DNA from: Planctomicrobium sp051466335
Lineage (GTDB): Bacteria; Planctomycetota; Planctomycetia; Planctomycetales; Planctomycetaceae
Assembly (NCBI RefSeq): GCF_051466335.1
Contig: NZ_CP195793.1
Span: 310,001-374,000, forward strand
Reading direction: 5' to 3'
DNA length: 64,000 nt
Shown here: positions 35,905 through 45,150 of the stretch, piece by piece
Numbering within the stretch: position 1 is the stretch's first letter
Layout of the letters: every line of letters starts with the position of its first letter
Translations under genes and position numbers: made by a program
Notes under the pieces: generated by a model
The model's database searches: none
What the model was told of the DNA's origin: nothing
What the model saw: only the letters and a program-made list of their open reading frames with translations

Positions 35905-38820
35905 ATGTTATGGGAAATTGAGATCCAGCCTGTTCAGGGAGAAGCTGACCGGGAAGGTGCGCGCATCCTAAAAGAAGCCACAACCCGTGGATTCAGTTCA
36001 ATTCGGACAGTGCAGGCCGCCCGATCTTTCTTGGTCGAAGGGGATTTACAAGAGTCACAACTGAATCAAATCGCTGGTTTTCTGAGTGACTCATTAGTCG
36101 AATCAACAAAAACAATTGCGTTGCCTATCACAGAAAATGTCGCTGAAGAGGCAACGTTGCTGAATGTGCTGTTCCGCCCGGGTGTGACTGACAACGTCGG
36201 GCATACCGCACTTGAAGCACTTCAGGGCATGGGCCTGGCGGTGACCGGCGTTTCGACCTCTCGAAAATACTGGATCAACTCTGATGCAGATCGGGACGAA
36301 GTCTCCCGACTTGCCCGCCGAGTTCTTTCCAACGATTCGATTGAGCGCGTCCTCGAAGGGCCTCTCCAACTGACCAGTCTGGCGATTGGCTCCGACTATC
36401 CGTTTGCATTGCAGCATGTCGCCATTCGAGAGATGGATGACGCCGCGTTACAACGACTCAGCAAAGAAGGTCAGCTCTATTTGAGTTTGACCGAAATGCA
36501 AACGATTCAGAAGTTCTTCGTGGAGTTGGATCGAGATCCGACTGACATCGAACTTGAAACCGTCGCGCAGACCTGGAGCGAGCACTGCTCGCACAAGACT
36601 CTCGCTGGACGGATTGCCTATTCCGATGAATCGGGAGAGCGCCAGTTCAAGAACATGCTGAAGGAAACCGTGTTCGCTGCAACACAACGCATTCGCGAAC
36701 AACTCGGGGAAAACGACTGGTGCGTCAGCGTTTTCAAGGACAATGCGGGAGTCGTCACATTCGATGAAACCAACGATGTCTGCATCAAGGTCGAAACACA
36801 CAATCACCCTTCCGCACTCGAACCTTACGGTGGTGCAAACACAGGAATGGGGGGAGTGATTCGAGATCCACTGGGGACCGGCCTGGGAGCGAAGCCTGTC
36901 TGCAACACAGACGTATTCTGTTTCGCCCCTCCCACGACTCCGTTTGACAACCTCCCTCAAGGCCTTTTGCATCCAAAAACCGTGATGAACGGCGTCGTTT
37001 CCGGCGTGCGTGACTACGGAAACCGCATGGGTATCCCCACCGTGAACGGTGCGGTTTTCTTCGATGATCGCTACCTCGGGAACCCATTGGTTTACTGCGG
37101 AAATGTGGCGATGATCCCTCGCGGGATGAGCGAGAAGAGTGTGGAAGCGGGCGATTACATTGTCGCTGTCGGTGGACGCACTGGACGCGATGGTATTCAC
37201 GGGGCGACATTCTCATCCGCTGAACTGACGCATGAAAGTGAAGACCTCTCCGGAGGAGCGGTTCAGATTGGAAACGCCATCACGGAAAAGATGGTGATGG
37301 ATGTTGTCCTGGCTGCCCGTGACAAAAAATTGTTCCGAGCAATTACAGACTGCGGGGCTGGCGGTTTCAGTAGCGCCGTTGGCGAAATGGGAGAAGAGTC
37401 AGGAGCTGAAGTCTGGCTCAATCAAGCTCCACTCAAGTACAGCGGCCTTTCCTACACCGAGATCTGGATCAGTGAAGCACAGGAACGAATGGTTCTGGCT
37501 GTTCCACCGGAAAACTGGGACGAGTTTCACGCTTTGTGTGCTTCGGAAGGGGTTGAAGCTTCGATCCTTGGGAAGTTCACAGACACTCAGCGTCTCGTCC
37601 TGAAGTACAATGACACGGTTGTCGGTGATCTTCCGATGTCGTTTCTGCACGATGGACGTCCACCGGTTGTTCGCGAAGCGAGATACCAGCCCATCAAACC
37701 GCAGGCATTTCGAATCGCTGAGTCGAAGCCTGCAAATGGTGAGGTGTTGAAGAAGATTCTCTCTTCTCTGAACGTCTGTTCGAAAGAGAGCATCATTCGG
37801 CAGTATGATCACGAAGTTCAGGCAGGAAGCGTCATCAAGCCACTCGTTGGGGTCAAGAACGATGGCCCTTCAGATGCAGCGGTGGTGCGACCAGACTTGA
37901 GATCAGATCGAGGACTTGTAATCTCCTGCGGTATGAATCCACTTCTGGGTGATGTCGATCCATATTGGATGGCAGCATCCGCTATCGACGAAGCTGTGCG
38001 TAACTGCGTGGCTGTCGGTGCGAATCCAGAACGAATCGCCATCCTGGACAACTTCTGCTGGGGAAATACCGAGCGACCAGAAACACTGGGGTCTCTAGTA
38101 CGTGCCGCACTGGGATGCCACGATGTCGCGGTTGCCTACGGAACTCCGTTTGTCAGCGGAAAGGATTCGTTGAACAACGAGTTCTCGCATGAGGTCAATG
38201 GACAGAAGACCACAATCACGATTCCATCATCGTTACTCATCACAGCGATGGGGCAGGTAGACAATGTGGAAACATGCGTCACGATGGACTTGAAGTCCCC
38301 GGGAAGTGTACTGCTGCTCGTCGGAACCACGCGGGAAGAAATGGCGGGCAGCCATTTCAATCTGGTGACAGGTTCGACTGGCGGACAGATTCCAATCGTG
38401 GACATGTCAATGGCGTCGCGTCTGTTCTCTGCGATGCACAAATCGATCTCACAGGGGTTGATTCGAAGTTGCCACGACCTGAGTGAAGGGGGCCTGGCTG
38501 TCTCGATGGCGGAAATGGCGTTTGCCGGCGGACTGGGTGTCGATGCAGATCTTTCCGCGTTGACACATGATGAAGAGTTCCGGAATGAAATTGCCCTGTT
38601 CTCCGAGAGCAATACTCGATTCCTGATCGAAGTCTCCGAAACAAACCTGCCATTGGTACAGGCGATCTTCGTTCAAGGAGCATTGCCAAAGCCGACTCGA
38701 GTCGGACGGGTAAATGATGGTGATCGGCTCATCGTTCGAGGACGTGATGGTGAAGTGCTGATCGATGAATCTCTGGCAGAGTTGAAGCAATCTTGGCAGG
38801 CTCCGCTTGCTGGCTTCTAA
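35905..38820 (+). CDS. purL: Phosphoribosylformylglycinamidine synthase, PurSL-type (971 aa)
   Basis: Fourth step of purine synthesis: FGAR + glutamine + ATP to FGAM. The N-terminal stretch (MLWEIEIQPVQGEADREGAR) is PurS-like and fused to the PurL catalytic part: SEHCSHKTLAGRI, KVETHNHPSALEPYGGANTG, DCGAGGFSSAVGEMG and a second ATP-grasp-like half (FVSGKDSLNNEF; DLSEGGLAVSMAEMAFAGG). No glutaminase domain is present, so a separate PurQ is expected elsewhere. I chose ATG 35905 by similarity to PurSL starts; ATG 35863 would add 14 residues. It is the first chromosomal gene after the tRNA. Confidence 0.93.
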   Translation: MLWEIEIQPVQGEADREGARILKEATTRGFSSIRTVQAARSFLVEGDLQESQLNQIAGFLSDSLVESTKTIALPITENVAEEATLLNVLFRPGVTDNVGHTALEALQGMGLAVTGVSTSRKYWINSDADRDEVSRLARRVLSNDSIERVLEGPLQLTSLAIGSDYPFALQHVAIREMDDAALQRLSKEGQLYLSLTEMQTIQKFFVELDRDPTDIELETVAQTWSEHCSHKTLAGRIAYSDESGERQFKNMLKETVFAATQRIREQLGENDWCVSVFKDNAGVVTFDETNDVCIKVETHNHPSALEPYGGANTGMGGVIRDPLGTGLGAKPVCNTDVFCFAPPTTPFDNLPQGLLHPKTVMNGVVSGVRDYGNRMGIPTVNGAVFFDDRYLGNPLVYCGNVAMIPRGMSEKSVEAGDYIVAVGGRTGRDGIHGATFSSAELTHESEDLSGGAVQIGNAITEKMVMDVVLAARDKKLFRAITDCGAGGFSSAVGEMGEESGAEVWLNQAPLKYSGLSYTEIWISEAQERMVLAVPPENWDEFHALCASEGVEASILGKFTDTQRLVLKYNDTVVGDLPMSFLHDGRPPVVREARYQPIKPQAFRIAESKPANGEVLKKILSSLNVCSKESIIRQYDHEVQAGSVIKPLVGVKNDGPSDAAVVRPDLRSDRGLVISCGMNPLLGDVDPYWMAASAIDEAVRNCVAVGANPERIAILDNFCWGNTERPETLGSLVRAALGCHDVAVAYGTPFVSGKDSLNNEFSHEVNGQKTTITIPSSLLITAMGQVDNVETCVTMDLKSPGSVLLLVGTTREEMAGSHFNLVTGSTGGQIPIVDMSMASRLFSAMHKSISQGLIRSCHDLSEGGLAVSMAEMAFAGGLGVDADLSALTHDEEFRNEIALFSESNTRFLIEVSETNLPLVQAIFVQGALPKPTRVGRVNDGDRLIVRGRDGEVLIDESLAELKQSWQAPLAGF

Positions 38821-38928
38821 GACGCCAAGAATTTCTCGCCCCTGTTTAAGCGGCCACTTGCACGTTAATTGCAGGAACCGCAGACAGGGGAAAATGCCAT
38901 TCAATTTGCTGTTTAATTGAATCGTTGT

Positions 38929-38997
38929 GAGTCCGTTGTTTCTGCTTGCTGAGTTCCGATTTTGGGGTTCAACTCGCAGAAGCAACGGACTCTTTTT
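38929..38997 (+). terminator. Intrinsic terminator after purL
   Basis: A 17-base arm (GAGTCCGTTGTTTCTGC, 38929-38945) pairs with 38976-38992, one mismatch, and TTTTT follows. The inner GAGTT/AACTC extends the stem. Confidence 0.85.
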
Positions 38998-39075
38998 CAT
39001 AAATTGAGTTCAGTGTGGTATCATGCAGTCAGGCGAATTTTCCCTTAGCATGGAACTGAGATTGAAGGAATCACA

Positions 39076-39483
39076 ATGGGTTGGATGCGAGTTGCTAGTC
39101 GGTATCTTACGGTGATCGCTGTCTCGATGATCGCAGCGTCTGTTGGAATGGCTGAGGAACCGACGAAAGAGTCGCTGGCTGAGGTCAAAAAAAACGTGGA
39201 CGACAAGAAAGGCGTTGTGGTCGATGTTCGAGAGAAAGAAGAGTGGGATGCAGGCCACGTCGAAGGAGCAATCTTTCTTCCACTGAGTGAAATGCAGGGA
39301 AAGGAAACCGACCAGTTCTTCGAAAAGCTCCCCAAAGACAAGATCCTCTATGTGCATTGCGTCAAGTGGATCCGTGCTCGATCAGCAGGACAGGTGCTTT
39401 CCCAAAGAGGGTATGAAGTCCGTGTGCTGAAACCTGGATACAAGGATTTGATCGAAGCAGGTTTTCCAAAAGCAAAAATGTAG
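39076..39483 (+). CDS. Exported rhodanese-like protein (135 aa)
   Basis: A signal-type N-terminus (YLTVIAVSMIAASVGMAEE) precedes a single rhodanese domain: VVVDVREKEEWDAGHVEGAI and the active-site loop YVHCVKWIRARSAG with the cysteine in place. The loop sequence CVKWIRA departs from the usual CxxGxR, so sulfurtransferase activity is uncertain. It may handle sulfur or act as a redox sensor in the periplasm. Monocistronic, with terminators on both sides. Confidence 0.85.
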   Translation: MGWMRVASRYLTVIAVSMIAASVGMAEEPTKESLAEVKKNVDDKKGVVVDVREKEEWDAGHVEGAIFLPLSEMQGKETDQFFEKLPKDKILYVHCVKWIRARSAGQVLSQRGYEVRVLKPGYKDLIEAGFPKAKM

Positions 39484-39533
39484 TTGACGAAACCTGTGAT
39501 TCGAATCAACTCGATCACCCCTCCAAAGCAAAA

Positions 39534-39571
39534 CCCCTCGTTGAATCCGAGCAGGACTCAACGAGGGGTTT
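39534..39571. terminator. Bidirectional intrinsic terminator
   Basis: CCCCTCGTTGA (39534-39544) pairs perfectly with TCAACGAGGGG (39558-39568), with AAA before and TTT after. It sits between the 3' ends of the convergent rhodanese and polysaccharide-export genes. Confidence 0.9.
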
Positions 39572-39584
39572 CTGATCTGAATGC

Positions 39585-41330
39585 TTACTGTCCGCCGGAT
39601 TGCAGTTGAGCAGCGGCGACACTGAAGAGGGCCCCCTCCAGCAAGTATCGCTGGAAGAATGCGCAGGCCGCTTCTGGCATCGTGTATTGCAGGAAGAGAA
39701 TGTCGCCCGGTTGGATTCGAATATTCTCTTGCTGATATCGCATCGCTTTCTTCAGATCGACCTCCAGCGTGACCCGCTTCCCATTCGGAAGAGTTCGCAG
39801 GATCGCGAGTCGGCTGGCACTGTTCGACACGTCGTGGTTCAGTGCTGATACCCCGCCGATTGACCGCGCCAATCCGGTTCCGCCGCTAGATCGACCTTCA
39901 GCGATCGAGATCGCTTCCAGCACGCCCAGATCGTAATCGCGAGGAAGTGTGTACTGTCCACCACCAAGAAGTCCAGCTGTATAGAAGACTTCTGTTTCTC
40001 TCGAGTCGATGAAGACAATGTCACCATCGTAGAGTGTGATTGACTCCTCGGTGATGTTAGGTTGCTCACCAGGACCGAGTCGAATCGGAATTCGAATGAT
40101 GTTCGGGTTGCTCATGGTCGGGTCGAAGTTTTGCAGCATCGATCCCCATCCGAGATCACCACCGTGACCATAAGTCGCCTGCGGTGGACGTCCGTACTGA
40201 GCTTGAGGGGCCGGGTTCCAGGAGTGGCCTCCGCCGATTTCTTCCATCGCCGGTGTCGGTTCATACGGACTGTATTGTGCAGGAATGATCCCGTTGCCAG
40301 ACGGTGCCGCCGCCACCGGTGTGGACATTGGAGTCTGCTGGACGCTGGAGAACGAGTGTCCGCCCACGTCGGCCTGCCCGCGATACCCACCGAATGGTTG
40401 TGGATTTTGCGCAGGTTGGGAGTGACTTACCTGATGAATTCCAGATGGATTCTGAGTCGCTCCCATCGGGATCCCCGGGATCTGCTGTGGAGGAACCGGG
40501 TATTGATTTCCATGCGGGAAGTTGGGATCGGCAACAGGTTGGGATCGGTTGGCAAAGTCACGAGGTCTTCGGCGAATCACGTAGATCACATTCTCTGCAT
40601 TCAACCCAGGAAGTCCATTGACTCCTTCGCCCTCAGACAGGGCGTGCAACACATCGTTTTCATAAGCTTTCAGCGTAACGGTTTTTGCGGTGCCCTTGCC
40701 GGTGGTTCCAATGTTCACCGTACCCGGTTGCGAACCAGCGGAAAGCGATGCGTCTGCTTCCTGTCGAACGACAAGAACCCGGTGAATACGTGGACGTTGC
40801 AGGCTCACGAGAACCATCGCTTCGTCAGGATTCAGGATCTTGTGATCAACAGAGTAGGCTTTGCGAATGGCGAGTTCGACTTCGTGAAGCGTCATTCCTC
40901 CTACCTGAAGTGGCGGAATTTGAGGCAACGGAATGGTGTTGTCATCTCGAACCTGAATGGGATAGCCAACGGTCGGAGATTCTTCGATCGAAGCAGGCAT
41001 ATTGATCGGAGGTTCGATTCCAACGGAATTGACTTCGGTTGACTGACTTCCCAGAACTCGTGGGACGTAGATGGAAAGAACATCACCAGCCCCGACACGA
41101 TGCTGATCTGGCTGAGTTCTTACCAGAAGGGAAAGGTCAATTGTTCGCTTGTTGTCACGCGAAGGACCTTCAAAATATTCCGGGAGGTAAGAAGCTGGCA
41201 CACCCCGAATAGGCCGCATTGCAGTGCAACCCGAGGTGAACAGCAACAACAGCATCAAACACCCGATTCCGCGCATCAGTTGTGCGGATTCAGTGCGGCA
41301 CGTTGCCTGATTTGAAGAGACTTTGCTCAT
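39585..41330 (-). CDS. Polysaccharide export lipoprotein (Wza/OtnA-like, 581 aa)
   Basis: Outer-membrane export protein family (Poly_export plus SLBB). From ATG 41330 (GGAAGG four bases upstream) there is a lipoprotein signal (LMLLLLFTSGCTAM; lipobox Cys about residue 35), then HRVGAGDVLSIYVPRVLG, which is the Poly_export start, LQVGGMTLHEVELAIRKAY, and an SLBB-type segment (YDGDIVFIDSRETEVFYTAG; YTLPRDYDLGVLEAI). A Pro/Gln-rich linker of about 120 residues splits the export and SLBB parts and makes it longer than Wza. No capsule genes are adjacent. Confidence 0.88.
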   Translation of the reverse strand: MSKVSSNQATCRTESAQLMRGIGCLMLLLLFTSGCTAMRPIRGVPASYLPEYFEGPSRDNKRTIDLSLLVRTQPDQHRVGAGDVLSIYVPRVLGSQSTEVNSVGIEPPINMPASIEESPTVGYPIQVRDDNTIPLPQIPPLQVGGMTLHEVELAIRKAYSVDHKILNPDEAMVLVSLQRPRIHRVLVVRQEADASLSAGSQPGTVNIGTTGKGTAKTVTLKAYENDVLHALSEGEGVNGLPGLNAENVIYVIRRRPRDFANRSQPVADPNFPHGNQYPVPPQQIPGIPMGATQNPSGIHQVSHSQPAQNPQPFGGYRGQADVGGHSFSSVQQTPMSTPVAAAPSGNGIIPAQYSPYEPTPAMEEIGGGHSWNPAPQAQYGRPPQATYGHGGDLGWGSMLQNFDPTMSNPNIIRIPIRLGPGEQPNITEESITLYDGDIVFIDSRETEVFYTAGLLGGGQYTLPRDYDLGVLEAISIAEGRSSGGTGLARSIGGVSALNHDVSNSASRLAILRTLPNGKRVTLEVDLKKAMRYQQENIRIQPGDILFLQYTMPEAACAFFQRYLLEGALFSVAAAQLQSGGQ

Positions 41331-41589
41331 CTTGCCTTCCATGGAAGATGTGCCCCGTGGGACCGAATTCTTTTCCGACAGTCGCGAGTCTTGAAAATCA
41401 ACTGTGTGATTCCAGAACTCTCCATTGCCTTGCCTTGCTCTTGTGGCATCCACCATTCAGAGCGATCTGTAATGAGTTTTTTTCTGCTCAAACCACAATC
41501 TCAGGGGTGTAGGACATCACATTGAGATCAAACATGAACGAATTTTGAGTCCCTCGATGAGGCAACGCCTCACCCCCATGAGACTCGCA

Positions 41590-42144
41590 TTAGTTAGGGC
41601 TGTCTTTCGCCCAGCTTTCCTGCATCATCTGAGAGTGAGCGACCTGGTTGTACGGGTCGTAAATCTGTCTTGCTCGAGCTCCGCCCTCAGCGTATCCCTG
41701 GAACCAACGTTCTGCTTTCGCATGCCCTTCGGGAGTTCGGGCACAATTTTTCCAATAATTGGCAGGGGGAAGAGCAGGGGTTTCGCCGTCTGCTCCCTGA
41801 GACACGTCTACAAATGCCTGGACGAATCCCGAGTTGTAATCGCAATCCTGACAGCTTCGATCACTTGCTTCACGCAGACAGGTTTTAGCCAGAGATCTCG
41901 CTTCGGAACTTGTGCAACGACCGTCCACGAACGGGCTATATTTCGGCTTCTTTTTGTAACAGCACATTCCGTGTGAACAAAGAAACCCTGACCAACTGCT
42001 CGACTGGCAACTTGCGCAAGACGCTGTGCCTTCAAAGACAGAAGCAGGTGAAGCCATGTTGAAATGCTGAAATCCGCCCCCCAGACTGCATCCGGAAAGC
42101 AGAGCCATCAGAGATAGCGCCAGCGATTTTGATTTGGAAAGCAT
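41590..42144 (-). CDS. Planctomycete-type lipoprotein (184 aa)
   Basis: From ATG 42144: signal MLSKSKSLALSLMALLSGC with the lipobox LLSGC. The mature part is rich in cysteine (SCASCQSS, HGMCCYKKK, CQDCDYNSGF) and ends with a planctomycete-conserved segment (ETPALPPANYWKNCARTPEG, WFQGYAEGGARA). The function is unknown; probably a lipid-anchored envelope protein. The following gene is divergent. Confidence 0.75.
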   Translation of the reverse strand: MLSKSKSLALSLMALLSGCSLGGGFQHFNMASPASVFEGTASCASCQSSSWSGFLCSHGMCCYKKKPKYSPFVDGRCTSSEARSLAKTCLREASDRSCQDCDYNSGFVQAFVDVSQGADGETPALPPANYWKNCARTPEGHAKAERWFQGYAEGGARARQIYDPYNQVAHSQMMQESWAKDSPN

Positions 42145-42478
42145 CTGTTTTTCGGGATTCAGGTATTGAATGGAATTGATATTCACTTCATACACGTTGG
42201 ACTGGATGTGATGCATCCTGCCCGTGGGGATTCTCCCTGTCCGTTATCGGCAATCGGCTCATTGGCAACGCCTGCAAACGTCGCCAGAGTTTCAGAAACA
42301 ATTGAACATCGCGGAGCAACCAGACCGGTCACGCCAAGCCCCCCATTCCCCCAAAGATTCCCATGCAATCTGATGTTGCTGAAAACCGGCAATTTCTGCC
42401 ATAACTCCCTCTTACACGGAGATTTCGATACACGTGCCGGTCACGCATATCAACGAGATTCGAGTTTAATCTGATTCG
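42145..42478. other. Divergent intergenic region
   Basis: 334 bases between the divergent lipoprotein and pseudokinase genes; it must hold promoters for both, but I see no clear -35/-10 pairs. No RNA gene recognised. Confidence 0.4.
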
Positions 42479-44812
42479 ATGGAACCACCTTCACCAGCAC
42501 TTGTCGAGCTGTTGAACGCCTTGGGTTTGGCGACTGCCACGGACCTGCGACGTTCAAGCGGGCGGGCGCGCCAATTGGCTCGGGGGTTGCCAGTCACAGA
42601 TGGTGTCTGGATCGACGCACTGCGTCTGGCAGGAAAATTGACGCTGTTTCAGTCGAAGCTCATCGAAGCCAATCATGGTGGAGACCTCGTCCTCGCGAGG
42701 AAGTTCGTGCTCCGCAATCCCGTTCAGGTTGATGCCACATTAAGCGTTTATGAAGCTGTCACCCCCGGACGTCGGGAACCCTTTCTGATCTCAAGCATGT
42801 CGTGCGAGAGCGAAGTGGGTGATGCAGCGATCCTGCGCATGCTGAAGACTGTGAACAGCCTCGCGGCTCTTCGTGACCAAATTCCATCGCTCCCAATTGA
42901 CAGCGTTCTCGAACGTGGACGGCTCCACGTGATGAGCAACATGCAAGCGGGAAAATCGCTCGACCGATTGCTGGTTCGCAGAGGCCGATTCCCGGAGTCG
43001 GTTGTACTGTCCATCGCGACGGAGTTAGTGAAGCAATTAGCTGTCGCTGAACCGCTGGCAATCCACGGTGACTTGCGAGTCGGCAACGTCTGGCTGACAG
43101 ATCATGGAAACGTTGGTCTCCTCAACTGGGGAATGTTGAATGCAGTCTCCCCCGAAATCACTATTCATTCGCGATTTCCCCTAGGAACTTTCGACGGAAT
43201 GGCTCCTGAACGCTTGGAGGCAGGCCATCTCGCCACGACTTCCAGCGAGGTGTACGCATTCGGCTGTTTGCTCTGGCAACTTCTGACCGGCCGGCCTCCT
43301 TTTACGGTCGCCGATCCTCTCGCGAAAATGATGTCCCACAGGTCGCGTTCCGTACCTGATGTGCGAACACTTGCACCGAGTGTCTCAGAGTCACTCTCCA
43401 AGTTGATTCGAAGTTTGACTTCGAGAGATCCGCACCGTCGCCCTCAGTCTTGGAGCGAAGTGGCACAAATGCTGGGAGGGGGAGCGCGATGGACGAAGCC
43501 TCGTCTCATGCGATTTGCTCAGCAATTTGAATCAGCGGCGCCACGAAATGTCTCGGAAGCAAAACCAAAGTCCAAGATCACGTCCCTCGCCGCCACGCTG
43601 TTAATTACCGCCGTCCTGGCTGGAGTTGCGTGGAATCGGGATCGATTGGGGTTGATGTCGTTAAGTCGGGTGGGGGCTGCGACCGCATCCAACAGCGAAG
43701 GCCAATCGCCCCCCTTGTCGAATGAAAAACTGACGTCAGATGTTGCCCTGAATGAGAGTGCAACCAGTTCTCCTTCCAGTTCTGCAGAGAGTGTTCTGGA
43801 AGCATGGAACGTACTGAACGAAGTGAAGCCGGCAGTCGTTGAAACGTTATCGAAATATGCTGAACTTCCCGCACCTGATCAAAATGGAGTGGTCACCCTC
43901 AGAAGTGGGGAGATCTACTCAGCTTCCGAATTGATTGCTGGGGAAGTGCTGAATTTGTTGGTGGATGGCGAGAAGCCTTCTGTCATTCGAATTCACGAAA
44001 CCTCGCTGGTGCTCGAGGCAGATCATGTTCGACTGGACAATATTCGCATTGAATGCGAGCCCTCTTCCAATACCGCTCCACTTGCATCACCGATTCAACT
44101 GAGAAGCGAAACGCTGACGCTGAATCGCTGTGTTCTGAAGGGGACGGAGAACGCGCAGCCCCAAAGCTATCTCTCTTGGACACTTCCGGGAGGAGCGACT
44201 GCCAAGGCGGCCAGGATGCTCGCGAAAGACTCGATCTTGCTGGGGTCGGGACCAAGGTTCGAACTGAATTTTCCACTTTCCGGAGCCAAGTTTGAAAACG
44301 TACTGATCATCGGAAGCGGGGAAGTGCTCAAACTGAAGTCAGGTGTCACCGCCGGCTTGCGTGCTCCTGTGATCTTCAATGAGTGTACTCTGCGAGATTG
44401 TGGGCCCGTCGTCAGCATGCCCGCAACGAACGTGATGAAGGAGTCTGGCGTTTGCTCCGTTCAAGGGCAGGACAGCGTCATCGCACTCCAACAAGGGACT
44501 CCGATCTTCGGATTTTCCGAGGGCGTCCGCAAACTTGATTGGCAATCTTCCATCGAGATCGCGGCTCAGGGACTGGTGGTTGAGGTCGGAGGAACATTGG
44601 CAGGGGAATTCACCGCAGATCAGCGAGCCCCGTACGCGGAGCTGGCAAGTGACACGCTACGAGTCGATGGCTTGCTGTCAGGCGATTTTCACTTTGTAGG
44701 TGAAGCAGATGGATCACTCAAATCGCAAACTGTTGTGATTGATCACCTTCCGGTGCGTGTCTCAGATCGATTACCGGGCGCAGTTCAGGCTCGGCTCCCT
44801 GCCATTGACTAA
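42479..44812 (+). CDS. Membrane pseudokinase with extracytoplasmic beta-helix-like domain (777 aa)
   Basis: The N-terminal half is a Ser/Thr kinase fold: IHGDLRVGNVWL stands for the HRDLKxxN loop (Asp kept, Lys replaced by Arg), FGCLLWQLLTGRPPF is subdomain IX, and DPHRRPQSWSEV subdomain XI. The DFG motif is replaced by LLNWG, losing the metal-binding Asp, and no canonical VAIK lysine is seen, so it is probably inactive as a kinase. A membrane helix (ITSLAATLLITAVLAGVAWN) at about residue 365 leads to a 380-residue exterior part with repeated short strands, like a right-handed beta-helix. It may be a sensor or scaffold. Confidence 0.78.
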   Translation: MEPPSPALVELLNALGLATATDLRRSSGRARQLARGLPVTDGVWIDALRLAGKLTLFQSKLIEANHGGDLVLARKFVLRNPVQVDATLSVYEAVTPGRREPFLISSMSCESEVGDAAILRMLKTVNSLAALRDQIPSLPIDSVLERGRLHVMSNMQAGKSLDRLLVRRGRFPESVVLSIATELVKQLAVAEPLAIHGDLRVGNVWLTDHGNVGLLNWGMLNAVSPEITIHSRFPLGTFDGMAPERLEAGHLATTSSEVYAFGCLLWQLLTGRPPFTVADPLAKMMSHRSRSVPDVRTLAPSVSESLSKLIRSLTSRDPHRRPQSWSEVAQMLGGGARWTKPRLMRFAQQFESAAPRNVSEAKPKSKITSLAATLLITAVLAGVAWNRDRLGLMSLSRVGAATASNSEGQSPPLSNEKLTSDVALNESATSSPSSSAESVLEAWNVLNEVKPAVVETLSKYAELPAPDQNGVVTLRSGEIYSASELIAGEVLNLLVDGEKPSVIRIHETSLVLEADHVRLDNIRIECEPSSNTAPLASPIQLRSETLTLNRCVLKGTENAQPQSYLSWTLPGGATAKAARMLAKDSILLGSGPRFELNFPLSGAKFENVLIIGSGEVLKLKSGVTAGLRAPVIFNECTLRDCGPVVSMPATNVMKESGVCSVQGQDSVIALQQGTPIFGFSEGVRKLDWQSSIEIAAQGLVVEVGGTLAGEFTADQRAPYAELASDTLRVDGLLSGDFHFVGEADGSLKSQTVVIDHLPVRVSDRLPGAVQARLPAID

Positions 44813-45150
44813 CGCCTGAACCCCGAGATTGGCTGATGCTTGCTCATGCAGGACCATGGGTGTCTGGAGCCTGACCGTCCTCATGTGTAGAGCGTCGCAA
44901 TAGGATCCAGGATGCGAATGCTAAATCCTTGTCCGGTGGCGTTTTATCACTCTTCCGGGGCGCAGGGAAAAGGGGTAGCTGAGCGTTGTTGCCAGCACGA
45001 ATACTCGGTAGAATATCAGGACGAACATGGCGACTGTGTGATTAAAGCGTAACGTCTTGTCCTGCGGCCGTTTACGAGTCTGATTCAAGGGGAGAGCAAA
45101 GCCCTTGAATGCGTTGAAAATCAACGTGATCAACTGAGGAGAAGACTTCA
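44813..45150. other. Intergenic region before gyrA
   Basis: 338 bases with no gene. It presumably holds the gyrA promoter; the only clear signal is GAGGAG just before the TTG start. Confidence 0.45.
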
